This document shows positions 17,478 through 26,367 of a stretch of 64,000 nt of DNA, piece after piece. The position numbers and the translations under genes were made by a program. The first letter of the stretch is position 1. Each line of letters begins with the position of its first letter. The notes under the pieces were generated by a model. That model worked only from the letters and a program-made list of their open reading frames with translations. It ran no database searches and was not told the DNA's origin. Source of the DNA: Peptostreptococcaceae bacterium (GTDB lineage Bacteria; Bacillota; Clostridia; Peptostreptococcales; Peptostreptococcaceae); contig CABIZO010000001.1 of assembly GCA_902363255.1 (NCBI GenBank), positions 496,001-560,000 of the forward strand. The letters are read 5' to 3'.

Positions 17478-18134
17478 ATGATTGGGAATTACGAAGTGAA
17501 AATAAAGGAGTATGTGCAACATTTATTTGAAAATGCACCCAAAACACGTAGAACGGAAGAGTTTAAAGAGGAATTATTAGCTAATTTATTAGATAAATAT
17601 TATGACTTGTTACAAAGTGATATGGATGATGAAGCTGCTTACAACAAAGTAATATCGAGTATAGGAAATATTGATAATTTATTCGAGACAGATCCTTTAC
17701 AAATAACAAAGGAAAGTTGGGATAAGAAAAAAAGTGCAAAAATTACAGCAATAGCAGTAATGATGTATATATTGTGCCCCGTAAGTGTAATAGTTTTTGA
17801 AGAAATTGGATTTGAAACTTTAGGAATAGTAATAATGTTTTTATTAATAGCAGGTGCTACAGGTCTTCTAATTTATAATAATATGACTAAGCCACAATAT
17901 TTGAAACAAGATGATACTTTAGTAGAAGATTTTAAAGAATGGCAAAGTACAACTAATAAAAGTAGAAAGGTTAGAAAATCTATTGAAAGTGCTATGTGGG
18001 CAATAATTACAGCACTATATTTATTGATAAGTTTTACAACAGGTGCATGGCATATAACATGGATAATGTTTATAATAGGTGCAGCCATAGAAAAAGTTAT
18101 AAGAGCTTATTTTGAATATAAGGAGATAGATTAA
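17478..18134 (+). CDS. Membrane protein with permease prefix domain 1 (DUF1700-like)
   Basis: A 218-residue protein. The cytoplasmic N-terminal half (about 1-75: EFKEELLANLLDKYYDLLQSDMDDEAAYNKVISSIG) is the helical prefix domain found in PadR-linked proteins, followed by four hydrophobic segments in two pairs (about 92-130 and 175-205). It lies 14 bases after the PadR gene and shares bases with the next start (TAATG). The function is unknown; it is probably a target or partner of the PadR-controlled membrane response. Confidence 0.8.
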   Translation: MIGNYEVKIKEYVQHLFENAPKTRRTEEFKEELLANLLDKYYDLLQSDMDDEAAYNKVISSIGNIDNLFETDPLQITKESWDKKKSAKITAIAVMMYILCPVSVIVFEEIGFETLGIVIMFLLIAGATGLLIYNNMTKPQYLKQDDTLVEDFKEWQSTTNKSRKVRKSIESAMWAIITALYLLISFTTGAWHITWIMFIIGAAIEKVIRAYFEYKEID

Positions 18135-19084
18135 TGAATGATAAGAATTGGATTAAATTTAGAATGATTGCTTGGTCCATTGTTGCTATATTATTATCTG
18201 TAATTTTAGCAATATGTATAAATGGATGGGGTGGAAATATATTTTCAAGTAGTATTTTTACTAGAGAATTTACAATTTCAAATATGAAAGTAGTAAAAGA
18301 ATTAAAATTTGATGATATTGATGATTTAAAAAATATAAAAATAGATTTTAATGCTAGTGATTTAATTATCTCTGAAAATGATGAAAATAACATAATAATA
18401 ATTGTAAAGTCTAATAAAAACTTAAAAGATAAAAAGTATATAAATACAAAAGTTAGTTCACAAACCTTAAATATTGAAGATTTAAATAACAGATCAAGTA
18501 GAAATATATTTGGAATATTCAATGGGTATTCTTTAGAAGTAGAAGTAAAAGTTCCAAAATCTTATAAAGAAAATATAACTATTAACAATAGAGTAGGAGA
18601 TATAACTTTTAATTCCGATTTAAACTTAAATAATTTAGATATTGAAGTTAAAACTGGAGATATTGATGGAAATCAAAAAATAAACGCCAAGAAAACTACT
18701 GTAAATAATAAAGTAGGGAACATGGACTTTAATTATTTAAATGGTGAAGATGTTTCAATTGAAGGAAAAACAGGTGATATAGATATAGATGAATTTAGTG
18801 GAAAAGGTAATATAGAATCTCAAGTTGGGGATATAGCATGTGATATAAAAAATTTAACTGGTGACTTTAGTCTTAAATCAAAAGTTGGGGACTTAGAATT
18901 ATATATAAATAGAGATTTAAGTTTTAGTTTTGAGGGAAATAAAAGCTTTGATAATTTAGATACAGATTTAAAGTTTAATAATGTATCACAATCATCAGAT
19001 TACTTTGCTGGACAATATGGAGATAATCCAGTAAATAAGATAACGGCTAATGTAAAAACAGGGGATATAAGTATTAATAATTAA
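18134..19084 (+). CDS. DUF4097 beta-strand repeat protein, membrane anchored
   Basis: A 316-residue protein with one N-terminal membrane helix (about 8-30) and an extracytoplasmic part made of repeated short beta strands. TGDI/VGDI turns recur (VGDITFNS, KTGDIDGN, VGNMDFN, KTGDIDID, VGDIACD, VGDLELY, KTGDISIN), the pattern of a right-handed beta-solenoid like other DUF4097/LiaG proteins. Last gene of the PadR operon, closed by a terminator. Its function is unknown; LiaG-like proteins belong to cell-envelope stress operons. Confidence 0.85.
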   Translation: MNDKNWIKFRMIAWSIVAILLSVILAICINGWGGNIFSSSIFTREFTISNMKVVKELKFDDIDDLKNIKIDFNASDLIISENDENNIIIIVKSNKNLKDKKYINTKVSSQTLNIEDLNNRSSRNIFGIFNGYSLEVEVKVPKSYKENITINNRVGDITFNSDLNLNNLDIEVKTGDIDGNQKINAKKTTVNNKVGNMDFNYLNGEDVSIEGKTGDIDIDEFSGKGNIESQVGDIACDIKNLTGDFSLKSKVGDLELYINRDLSFSFEGNKSFDNLDTDLKFNNVSQSSDYFAGQYGDNPVNKITANVKTGDISINN

Positions 19085-19114
19085 ATACTAATATCTCTGG
19101 TGGAATATGTTGAT

Positions 19115-19144
19115 AAAAAAGAAGGATCAAACTCCTTCTTTTTT
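19115..19144 (+). terminator. Terminator of the PadR operon
   Basis: AAAAAAGAAGGA / TCCTTCTTTTTT with a 6-base loop. Confidence 0.9.
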
Positions 19145-19152
19145 ATTTTAAA

Positions 19153-19185
19153 TTTAAGATTACTTTAAGATAAGAATGATATTAT
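19153..19185 (+). promoter_or_regulatory. Direct-repeat operator and promoter of the lipoprotein gene
   Basis: TTTAAGATTAC (19153-19163) and TTTAAGATAAG (19164-19174) are contiguous 11-bp repeats; TATTAT (19180-19185) follows after 5 bases. The same repeat and spacing occur at 25892-25860 on the other strand, before the VTC gene. Confidence 0.7.
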
Positions 19186-19222
19186 TTTTTCATAAGAAGA
19201 AAGGCTTTAGAGGAGGAAACTT

Positions 19223-21181
19223 ATGAATAAAAAATTAATAGCAATGTTATCTGCTTTTTCACTATGTGTAAGTATGACAGCATGTTCAAATAAAAGTGAA
19301 GATATATCTCAAGAAGGTGGAACAAGTAGTACGACTACAAGTACTAATACTAATACATTATTAAGCAAATCAGATAAAAAAGTAGAAACTATAGGAGAAA
19401 TAGATACCTATATAAAACTGAGTGACGATAACACTACAGTTGATGGTAGCGGTGTTAAAGTTGATAAAAATATAATTACTATAAATACGGCAGGAACTTA
19501 TAGTATTAGTGGAAGCTTAAGTGATGGACAAATAATAGTAAATACTAGTAAGGAAGAAAAGACATATATTCTTTTAGATGGAGTAGATATTACTTGTAAA
19601 AATAGCTCTCCAATTCAAATACTAAGTTCAGAAGAAACAGTAATTTCTTTGGCTGATAATAGTGAAAATAAAATTTCAGATGGAGAAACTTATGATGAAT
19701 CTGAAGACAATCCAGATGCTGCAATATTCAGTAAAGAAGATCTTACTTTTATAGGAAATGGATCTTTAGAAGTCAATGGTAACTATGATAAGGGAATAGT
19801 AAGTAAAGATGATTTAATGATTGAAAGTGGGACTATAAGTATAAAATCTGTGGCAGATGGAATAAAAGGAAAAGACTCCGTTGTAATTAGAGGTGGAAAC
19901 GTAACTATAGATGCAGGCGGAGATGGAATACAAGCATATAATGCTGATGAAGAGGACAAAGGTTATGTATCTTTAGAAGATGGAACTATAAAAATAACAG
20001 CAGAACAAGATGGAGTACAAGCAGAAGCTAATTTATTAGTAGCTGGTGGAAATATTGATATTTCAACTGGTGGAGGAAGTGAAAATAGTAGTAACAAAGA
20101 TGGATGGGGCCAATGGGTAGGTGGAAAACCAGGTGGATCTATGGAAAATAACACTACAGAAACAGAAGATACTACTAGCGCAAAAGGTATTAAAGCAAGT
20201 TCTATAATTCAAATAGATGATGGAAATATTAATGTGGATTCTTCTGATGATTCAATACATTCAAATAGTAAATTAATTATAAATAATGGCGATATAAATT
20301 TATCTTCTGGAGATGATGGAACACATGCAGATGCTGAGCTAGAAATAAACGGAGGAACTTTAAATATCACAAAGTCTTACGAAGGAATAGAAGGAACTGA
20401 TATAACAATAAATGATGGAAATATACATGTAATATCTAGTGATGATGGTTTAAATGTAGCAGGTGGAGCAGATGGTTCATCTACAAATGGAAGACCAGGA
20501 CAAAATGGAATGGAATCAACAACAAGTGGAACGGCAACTATAAATGGAGGATATTTAGTTATAGATTCTGATGGAGATGGGTTAGATGCCAATGGTAATT
20601 TAACAATGACAGGAGGAACTGCTATAGTAAATGGTCCAACTAATGGGGGTAATGGAGCTTTAGACTATGATGGTGAATTTAATATTAGTGGAGGAACTTT
20701 AATAGCCGTAGGAAGTTTAGGAATGGTTCAAACGCCAAGTTCTTCATCTAAATTAAATACTATAAATGTAAGTTTAACTTCTCAAGAAGCAAATACATTA
20801 ATAAGAGTAGAATCAGAGGATGACGAAGATGTAGTAACTTTTAAACCTACTAAAACTTATTCATCTGTAGTTATATGTACTCCAGATATAAAATCAAATG
20901 AGGCTTATAAAGTATACGTAGGCGGTTCTTGTAACGGAGATGAAAAAGATGGATTATACTCAGGAGGAAATTATACTAATGGAACTGAAGTAGGAAGTTG
21001 TACAATTTCGGATGTTATAAGTAATATAAGTCAAGACGGTGCATCGAGTAATGATAATAGAACACAGCCCGGAGGCAGAGGAGACAGAGGAAATATGATG
21101 AATCCACAAAATCAATCTAGTAATGAGCCAAGTGCACAACCTAATAATTCAAGTAATAATAGCAATATGGAAAGTATATAA
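19223..21181 (+). CDS. Cthe_2159-type carbohydrate-binding lipoprotein (DUF4353)
   Basis: A 652-residue secreted lipoprotein. The signal peptide ends in the lipobox SMTAC, with lipidated Cys21. The mature part is a long series of beta-helix turns of the type DGIKGKDSVVIRGGNVTIDA, DGVQAEANLLVAGGNIDIS and DGLDANGNLTMTGGTAIVNG, the Cthe_2159 family, whose founding member binds cellulose and acidic polysaccharide. The C-terminal tail (about 600-652) is Asn/Ser/Gln/Gly-rich and probably disordered. Ribosome site GAGGAGG is strong. In many Clostridia such proteins occur with VTC polyphosphate-polymerase-domain and DUF4956 genes, as here, on the facing strand and with the same promoter repeat. Confidence 0.88.
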   Translation: MNKKLIAMLSAFSLCVSMTACSNKSEDISQEGGTSSTTTSTNTNTLLSKSDKKVETIGEIDTYIKLSDDNTTVDGSGVKVDKNIITINTAGTYSISGSLSDGQIIVNTSKEEKTYILLDGVDITCKNSSPIQILSSEETVISLADNSENKISDGETYDESEDNPDAAIFSKEDLTFIGNGSLEVNGNYDKGIVSKDDLMIESGTISIKSVADGIKGKDSVVIRGGNVTIDAGGDGIQAYNADEEDKGYVSLEDGTIKITAEQDGVQAEANLLVAGGNIDISTGGGSENSSNKDGWGQWVGGKPGGSMENNTTETEDTTSAKGIKASSIIQIDDGNINVDSSDDSIHSNSKLIINNGDINLSSGDDGTHADAELEINGGTLNITKSYEGIEGTDITINDGNIHVISSDDGLNVAGGADGSSTNGRPGQNGMESTTSGTATINGGYLVIDSDGDGLDANGNLTMTGGTAIVNGPTNGGNGALDYDGEFNISGGTLIAVGSLGMVQTPSSSSKLNTINVSLTSQEANTLIRVESEDDEDVVTFKPTKTYSSVVICTPDIKSNEAYKVYVGGSCNGDEKDGLYSGGNYTNGTEVGSCTISDVISNISQDGASSNDNRTQPGGRGDRGNMMNPQNQSSNEPSAQPNNSSNNSNMESI

Positions 21182-21200
21182 AATTATATTAAAAGTGAGG

Positions 21201-21239
21201 AAAGATTATCTAAGAAATTTTAAGTTAGGTAATCTTTTT
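21201..21239 (+). terminator. Terminator of the lipoprotein gene
   Basis: AAGATTATCTAA / TTAGGTAATCTT (one G-U pair) plus TTTTT. Confidence 0.8.
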
Positions 21240-21356
21240 ATTTATGAAAATATATTTAAATGTATTCAACTAAGTAATAATTAAGATATTGTAATTATTT
21301 AAACTGAGATTAATATGGTAAAATTAAAATAATTACAATATGTGGGGGAAGATTAA

Positions 21357-22295
21357 ATGGAATATATTTATAAATTTATAGAATATATAAATGAAAGTAA
21401 TATACTAAGCATAGGCCTAATTGGTTTAGTAGTAGCCTATTTAATTTATTTATATATGAAAAAAGGAGAAGTTGAAAATTATTTAGGATTAAAGTTAATA
21501 GGATTTTATTTATTAGGAGCATTTACTTTTGACTTCAATTTTGATAATTTTTCATTGGTGATTCCTATAGGTTTTATAGTTTACTTATTATTTATGAAAA
21601 ATAAAGATAGAGTAAATGCTACAATAAAGAAAAAAGCAAGTATTTTAGGACTTATTATAGTTTGTTTTGGTGTGCTAAACTCAATGATATATAACTCTGT
21701 GGAATACAGAGGGAGAGACATAACTATAAAAAATATAAGTATAAAAACTTTAAGGAATGATTATGACATAATAAAGAAAGAATTGGATATAAATGATATA
21801 GCAAGTGTGGAGTCACTTAATTTAGAATACAATGAAAAGAATGAAATAAGAAAACTATCTTATACTATAAAAGATTTAAATAATAAGACTTATTTTATAT
21901 CAACTAATGGTAATGGATATAGTATAAATATAAGTAAAACATATGAAAGTGAAGATGAAATTTTTATGTTTGGTTCAATGGGAAATTATAATATGGACAT
22001 TGAAACACTTTTAGATGTAATCAGTAATACAAAATTTAAAAAATATAAAAATGCATCTTATTATACTGTTATATATGAAAATATAGAAAATTATTATGAA
22101 GAAAATAATAAAGACTTATATACTGTAGATTTAGTTAATTATTCAACAAAAAAGCTAAATTCAAAATATCCAATATTTGATGCAGTTGATATAAGTCATA
22201 TGCCTATGAAACAAGTAAGTGAGGGTTCATGGACAAGTACAAAAACAGACACTTATTTGATGAGCTACCAAATTGATGAGGGTGAAGAAGAATAG
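21357..22295 (+). CDS. Membrane protein of unknown function
   Basis: A 312-residue protein I do not recognise. Four hydrophobic segments occupy about residues 15-34, 45-58, 62-80 and 98-116, followed by a roughly 195-residue hydrophilic domain that is probably outside the cell. It is rich in Asn, Asp and Lys, with no cysteine or catalytic motif evident. Start ATG follows GGGGGAAG. It is flanked by terminators, so it is a single-gene unit, sitting inside the VTC/DUF4956/Cthe_2159 neighbourhood, but without the shared direct repeat in its upstream region. Confidence 0.7.
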   Translation: MEYIYKFIEYINESNILSIGLIGLVVAYLIYLYMKKGEVENYLGLKLIGFYLLGAFTFDFNFDNFSLVIPIGFIVYLLFMKNKDRVNATIKKKASILGLIIVCFGVLNSMIYNSVEYRGRDITIKNISIKTLRNDYDIIKKELDINDIASVESLNLEYNEKNEIRKLSYTIKDLNNKTYFISTNGNGYSINISKTYESEDEIFMFGSMGNYNMDIETLLDVISNTKFKKYKNASYYTVIYENIENYYEENNKDLYTVDLVNYSTKKLNSKYPIFDAVDISHMPMKQVSEGSWTSTKTDTYLMSYQIDEGEEE

Positions 22296-22303
22296 TTATT
22301 AAG

Positions 22304-22339
22304 AAAGACTGTATATAAATTAAATTATATACAGTCTTT
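22304..22339. terminator. Bidirectional terminator
   Basis: Perfect 15-bp stem AAAGACTGTATATAA / TTATATACAGTCTTT with a 6-base loop, between convergent genes. Confidence 0.9.
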
Positions 22340-22405
22340 TAATTTGATTAAAAAAGTTGCTTGTAGAAGTATGGAAATGCTTCGACAATGTGAGTTTAAC
22401 TTTTA

Positions 22406-23605
22406 TTATAGAGCAAGTGGCAATTCTACAGTAAAGGTAGCATCTTTATTTAAATTACTAGAGGCATAAATATTGCCTTTATGTTGAGTTACAATAGACT
22501 TTGCAATGGAAAGACCAAGTCCATATCCTCCAGTTTCTCTGTCTCTAGAGTCATCAGCTCTGTAAAATCTTTCGAAGATTTTATTTAATTTATCTTTAGG
22601 AATTCCTTCACCAGTATTTTTAATAATTAATTTAGCTTTGGATTTATCTACAAATAAGCTGACATATATAGAACCACCTTTATTTGTGTATTTGACTGCA
22701 TTATCCATAAGAATACTAAATAATTTTTTTAGACTATCATTATTACCATTTATCACCATATTTTTAGATATATTAGTATCGAGTGTAATTTCACTTTCAA
22801 ATATAACAGCATCAAAACTCAAAAGAGTACTTTCTATAATATTACTAAGATTTAAGGTAGAAAACATTAATTTATTCTCTTCTACATCTAGTTTTGCAAG
22901 AGAAAGCATTTCATTTACTAATTCAGACATTCTATCTGACTGAGACTCAATATACTTAATCCATTTAGATTGATTTTTAATGGTATCTTCAGGATTACTC
23001 ATCAACAAAGAAGTATTTGTTTTAATTATTGTTAATGGTGTTTTTAACTCATGTGAAGCATCTGCAATAAATTGCTTTTGCCTATCAAAAGTTTCTTTAA
23101 TAGGTTCAATACTCTTATTAGTAAGATAAATACTTATGATTAATAGAAAAATAAGACTTATGAATCCAACTAAAATAAATATTTGAATTAATCTTATTTT
23201 TAAATTTTCTTCTGAAGAAATATTAAGAAGAACAATTTTGGAATAATTCCCAAAAGATCTTTTTTCATATTTATAGGTATAATCATCAATTTTAATTTTG
23301 CCTTTATCTTTATTATTTTTATAAATATTATTTATATAATTCTGTAATTTCACAGTGGTTAGATCGTAATTTAGATGCACGAAACAGTTTGTTATATTTC
23401 CATAGCTATCAAGTTCTACAACAATATTACCACTATTGGGTTTTTGTTTTGGAGCATTATTCATAAGAAAATCAATAGTCATATTTGTTTCCCTATTGAT
23501 ACTATGATTAGTCATAAAATATAGAGAGCCAAAAATACCTATAAAAACTACAGTGAGTAAACTCATATTAATTAAAATAAATCTAGTTTTTAGTTTTTTG
23601 AACAT
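22406..23605 (-). CDS. Sensor histidine kinase
   Basis: A 399-residue membrane kinase. TM1 spans about 10-30, an extracytoplasmic sensor of about 105 residues follows, and TM2 spans about 139-161. HisKA has H185 in ADASHELKTPLTII; the ATPase domain has LMDNAVKYTNKGG (N-box), IIKNTGEGIP (G1) and GGYGLGLSIAKSI (G2). It starts 2 bases after the response regulator gene and is co-transcribed with it. The signal is unknown. It is probably the control system of the flanking VTC-DUF4956 and Cthe_2159 genes (shared promoter repeat). Confidence 0.93.
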   Translation of the reverse strand: MFKKLKTRFILINMSLLTVVFIGIFGSLYFMTNHSINRETNMTIDFLMNNAPKQKPNSGNIVVELDSYGNITNCFVHLNYDLTTVKLQNYINNIYKNNKDKGKIKIDDYTYKYEKRSFGNYSKIVLLNISSEENLKIRLIQIFILVGFISLIFLLIISIYLTNKSIEPIKETFDRQKQFIADASHELKTPLTIIKTNTSLLMSNPEDTIKNQSKWIKYIESQSDRMSELVNEMLSLAKLDVEENKLMFSTLNLSNIIESTLLSFDAVIFESEITLDTNISKNMVINGNNDSLKKLFSILMDNAVKYTNKGGSIYVSLFVDKSKAKLIIKNTGEGIPKDKLNKIFERFYRADDSRDRETGGYGLGLSIAKSIVTQHKGNIYASSNLNKDATFTVELPLAL

Positions 23606-23607
23606 GA

Positions 23608-24279
23608 TTACTCCTCCAGTTTATATCCTGCTCTTCTTATTGTAGTAATTTTTACAGAAGAGTTAATAAAGGTTAACTTTTTGCGAAGAAAGAAGATGTA
23701 TACTTCTATATTGTTATACTCAACATCAGAATCAAATCCCCATAATTTAGTAATTAAATCGTCTTTACTTACAATATTTTTAGGTCTTTGCATAAAATAG
23801 TTTAATATTTCAAACTCTTTTTGAGTAAGAGTTAACGTAGTGTCTTTGCAACTTAAGTCATAATTAGATAAATTCAAACTAATGTCTCCAAAACTTAATA
23901 AATTATCATTTATAACTTCACCTTTTCTTCTAGAAATCGCTCTAAGTCTTGCTAGCAGTTCTTTTGGATCAAAAGGTTTTGGTAAGTAATCATCAGCGCC
24001 TAAATCAAGACCAGTTACCTTATCATCAATAGAATCTTTTGCCGTTAATAATAGTATAGGCGTAGATATATTTTCTTTTCTAAGTTTTCGCAAAATATCT
24101 AGACCATTTAATTTAGGAAGCATTATATCTAAAATAATTACATCATAAACATCTGTAAGAGCATATTCAAGTCCATTTTCTCCATCATAAACAGCATCAA
24201 CATTATATTTATTATTAATTAATATTTGACTTAAGGCTTCAGATAGTTGTTTTTCATCTTCTACTAATAAAAGTTTCAA
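23608..24279 (-). CDS. OmpR-family response regulator
   Basis: A 223-residue regulator: receiver domain with E7/D8 (VEDE), phospho-acceptor D51 in VIILDIMLPK, T79 and K101 (LPKPFD). A winged-helix output domain occupies about 128-222 (LTLTQKEFEILNYFMQRP; EVYIFFLRKKL). It starts with TTG, supported by GGGAGGATAAT. It is the first gene of the two-gene signalling operon, and the best candidate to bind the TTTAAGATTA direct repeats at 19153 and 25871. Confidence 0.94.
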   Translation of the reverse strand: MKLLLVEDEKQLSEALSQILINNKYNVDAVYDGENGLEYALTDVYDVIILDIMLPKLNGLDILRKLRKENISTPILLLTAKDSIDDKVTGLDLGADDYLPKPFDPKELLARLRAISRRKGEVINDNLLSFGDISLNLSNYDLSCKDTTLTLTQKEFEILNYFMQRPKNIVSKDDLITKLWGFDSDVEYNNIEVYIFFLRKKLTFINSSVKITTIRRAGYKLEE

Positions 24280-24358
24280 TAGATTATCCTCCCTAATGCT
24301 TCAAATAGATCAAAATTGCTAAAGTGAAGCAAATTTTATTATTAATTATACAACAAAG

Positions 24359-24380
24359 ACCCTTAAAAAGATTTAAGGGT
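24359..24380 (-). terminator. Terminator after the DUF4956 gene
   Basis: Perfect 9-bp stem ACCCTTAAA / TTTAAGGGT with a 4-base loop; the following T-run is short and interrupted, so termination may be partial, allowing some read-through into the regulator gene. Confidence 0.6.
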
Positions 24381-24390
24381 AAGGAAATTA

Positions 24391-25074
24391 TTATTCTCCG
24401 TAGTTTGCATTAGCAAGAGTAAGAGTAATGTTTAAATTTCCATTTCGACATCTTAACTCGTCCATAAATGACTTTTGATTAGCATCTGGATTTAAAGTTA
24501 TTGTATAAGTCAGTTCAAATAAAGAACCAAAGTCTCTAGTTCTAACTCTTTGAATATTATAAGAATTAGTGTAGTTATCTAATACTTCTTCAAATACGCC
24601 TTCATAATTTAGGTCTTCAGGGATAGTAATTTTAAGTTGCATAGTTTTATTCTTTGGATCTGTAAATTTAGTTATATGTAAACCAATCATTACAGCAGAT
24701 AAAATTAAAGTAAATAAAATAGCATAAGTGATATATCCCATTCCGCAAGTAAGACCAATAGCTAAAGTAAAGAAGATATATGCAATATCTTTTGGATCTC
24801 CAGGGGCACTTCTAAATCTAATTATTGAAAATGCTCCAGCTAAAGAGAAGGCTCTAGCCACATTATTGCCAACTAATAGGATAATTATAGAGATTATTAC
24901 AGGCAACATAATTAAAGTTGTGCTAAATCCAGAATTAAAGTTATTTTTCTCGTGTGTTTTCATATAAACTACACTTATTAAAATTCCTAAAATAATAGAT
25001 GTACCTATTACTAGGAGAGAATTCATAAGAGTAAATGATTCTCCGTTTGTTGAAGTTATAATTGTTTCTAACAT
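24391..25074 (-). CDS. DUF4956 membrane protein
   Basis: A 227-residue protein with about four N-terminal hydrophobic segments (SLLVIGTSIILGILISVVYM; TTLIMLPVIISIIILLV; AYIFFTLAIGLTCGMGYI; ILFTLILSAVMIGLHI) and the family signature SLAGAFSIIRFRSAPGDPKD between segments two and three. A cytoplasmic domain of about 90 residues follows. DUF4956 proteins nearly always neighbour VTC-type polyphosphate polymerase genes, as here; their role is unknown, but a channel or acceptor for the polymer is plausible. Its start overlaps the end of the VTC gene by 7 bases. Confidence 0.88.
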   Translation of the reverse strand: MLETIITSTNGESFTLMNSLLVIGTSIILGILISVVYMKTHEKNNFNSGFSTTLIMLPVIISIIILLVGNNVARAFSLAGAFSIIRFRSAPGDPKDIAYIFFTLAIGLTCGMGYITYAILFTLILSAVMIGLHITKFTDPKNKTMQLKITIPEDLNYEGVFEEVLDNYTNSYNIQRVRTRDFGSLFELTYTITLNPDANQKSFMDELRCRNGNLNITLTLANANYGE

Positions 25075-25823
25075 ATTTCAGCTCCTATTCCAATTTCATT
25101 ATTTTCTTTATTATTTAAGCAATACTTCATAAATTCATTTCCATACTTTGAAAAGTGTGTTGGGTAAATTTTTAATTCGGATAAAATTGTGGTAAACCAT
25201 AAGGGTATGGAACCTAAAATTTTTACTTCCATAAGGTATCTTCCATCACCAACTACATCTTCACCAAAACTTCCTTTTTCTAAGAAGAGATGATTTCTCC
25301 TAGTCAAAACTCTTGAATCGAAAGTAACTCTGAAATCAGGATTGTCCTTACAGAAAAAAGCATTTCTTTCATAAGAGATAAATACTGTAGGACAAACTTT
25401 CATTTTGCTAAGGTAATACTCAATCTCATGAAGCACTTGTTTATCCATATAATCATTAACTACAGGTCTATTGTTATTATAAAGAAAGTCATAAGCTTCA
25501 CCTAAAGTAAGAGAAAGTCTTCTTTTACTAACAATACCTTTAATCTTCTTTTTCAATTCTAAAAAGACTTTATCATCTTGACTTGTTGGAACCTTGTAAC
25601 TTCTGAGTCTAAGTTTTTCCTTATAGTATGGTTTTGATATGGAATGTCTTATTACATCGCTATTTTCAGTATCATAGTAGATATTATATATACTATAAGT
25701 ATTATTGTTTTTGCAAAACTTATCAGGATCCATGTAAACTAAAAGTTTTGGAATCAATTCTTTATACTGATTTTCAGTTATTAAAAATTTCTTCTCATAA
25801 CGTTTGAATGACTTTATTGCCAT
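25068..25823 (-). CDS. VTC-type polyphosphate polymerase domain protein
   Basis: A 251-residue triphosphate-tunnel protein. Visible elements are FKRYEKKFLI (first basic strand), NIYYDT, KEKLRLRSY, FLELKKKIKGIVSKRR (the basic and acidic residues lining the tunnel) and DGRYLMEVKI. In yeast Vtc4 this domain makes polyphosphate from ATP; bacterial stand-alone copies are not well characterised. ATG 25823 is preferred over the upstream in-frame start at 25901, because AGAGGTGAAG precedes it and the conserved protein begins at MAIKSFKRYEKKF. First gene of an operon with DUF4956. Confidence 0.87.
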   Translation of the reverse strand: MAIKSFKRYEKKFLITENQYKELIPKLLVYMDPDKFCKNNNTYSIYNIYYDTENSDVIRHSISKPYYKEKLRLRSYKVPTSQDDKVFLELKKKIKGIVSKRRLSLTLGEAYDFLYNNNRPVVNDYMDKQVLHEIEYYLSKMKVCPTVFISYERNAFFCKDNPDFRVTFDSRVLTRRNHLFLEKGSFGEDVVGDGRYLMEVKILGSIPLWFTTILSELKIYPTHFSKYGNEFMKYCLNNKENNEIGIGAEIC

Positions 25824-25859
25824 GTTCTTCACCTCTTTAGCAATTGTTTTTACAAGATG

Positions 25860-25892
25860 AGTATAATAATTTAACCTTAAAATAATCTTAAA
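25860..25892 (-). promoter_or_regulatory. Direct-repeat operator and promoter of the VTC-DUF4956 operon
   Basis: Read leftward: TTTAAGATTAT (25892-25882) and TTTAAGGTTAA (25881-25871), then 5 bases and a -10-like TATACT (25865-25860). It matches the layout of the 19153 promoter base for base in spacing. Confidence 0.7.
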
Positions 25893-25985
25893 GAAAATCA
25901 AATAATAGATTTTTAAGAAAATGAAATTTTTTATAGAATATTTACATAAATTGGTATAGAATTAAATTAAATAGAAACAAAAACA

Positions 25986-26154
25986 TATTTTAGGTTCTAC
26001 AAAGATTAATAGGGAAAGAGGTGTAATTCCTCTACAGCCCCCGTTACTGTGAGGTGGACGAAACTCAATAAACCACTGTAGAAATTCGCATAGCAAATTT
26101 TTATGGGAAGGTGAGGAGTAGGATGAAACTAAGTCAGGAGACCTGCCTAGAATA
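25986..26154 (+). promoter_or_regulatory. Cobalamin riboswitch upstream of cbiMNQO
   Basis: The B12-box RNA core is plain: ACAGCCCCCGTTACTGTGA (26034-26052), CCACTG (26073-26078), TGGGAAGG (26104-26111) and AGTCAGGAGACCTGCC (26132-26147). The closing helix P1 pairs 25986-25994 with 26146-26154 (one G-U). A terminator follows at 26228, so adenosylcobalamin binding should stop transcription into the cobalt transporter genes. Confidence 0.95.
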
Positions 26155-26227
26155 TAACAAGAATTTCTTCGGGGTGAAGGAAGTGTCTTATTAGAAAACA
26201 TTTTATGTTGGAAATTAAGAGATACAT

Positions 26228-26253
26228 GCCTAACCTTTTGGTTAGGCTTTTTT
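26228..26253 (+). terminator. Riboswitch-controlled terminator of cbiMNQO
   Basis: GCCTAACC, TTTT loop, GGTTAGGC, then TTTTTT, between the aptamer and cbiM. Confidence 0.9.
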
Positions 26254-26367
26254 AATTATCAACAAATAAAGAATCATAATATTTAGTTACATCAAAAAGT
26301 CTTAGTTAAATGAATCAAAATAATAAGATGCACACCCTAAAATAATTAAAAGGGAGATGTATGTAGT

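Noticed and set aside
25962..26201. 79-codon leftward frame
   Set aside because: It is the complement of the first cobalamin riboswitch; RNA structure explains the sequence.
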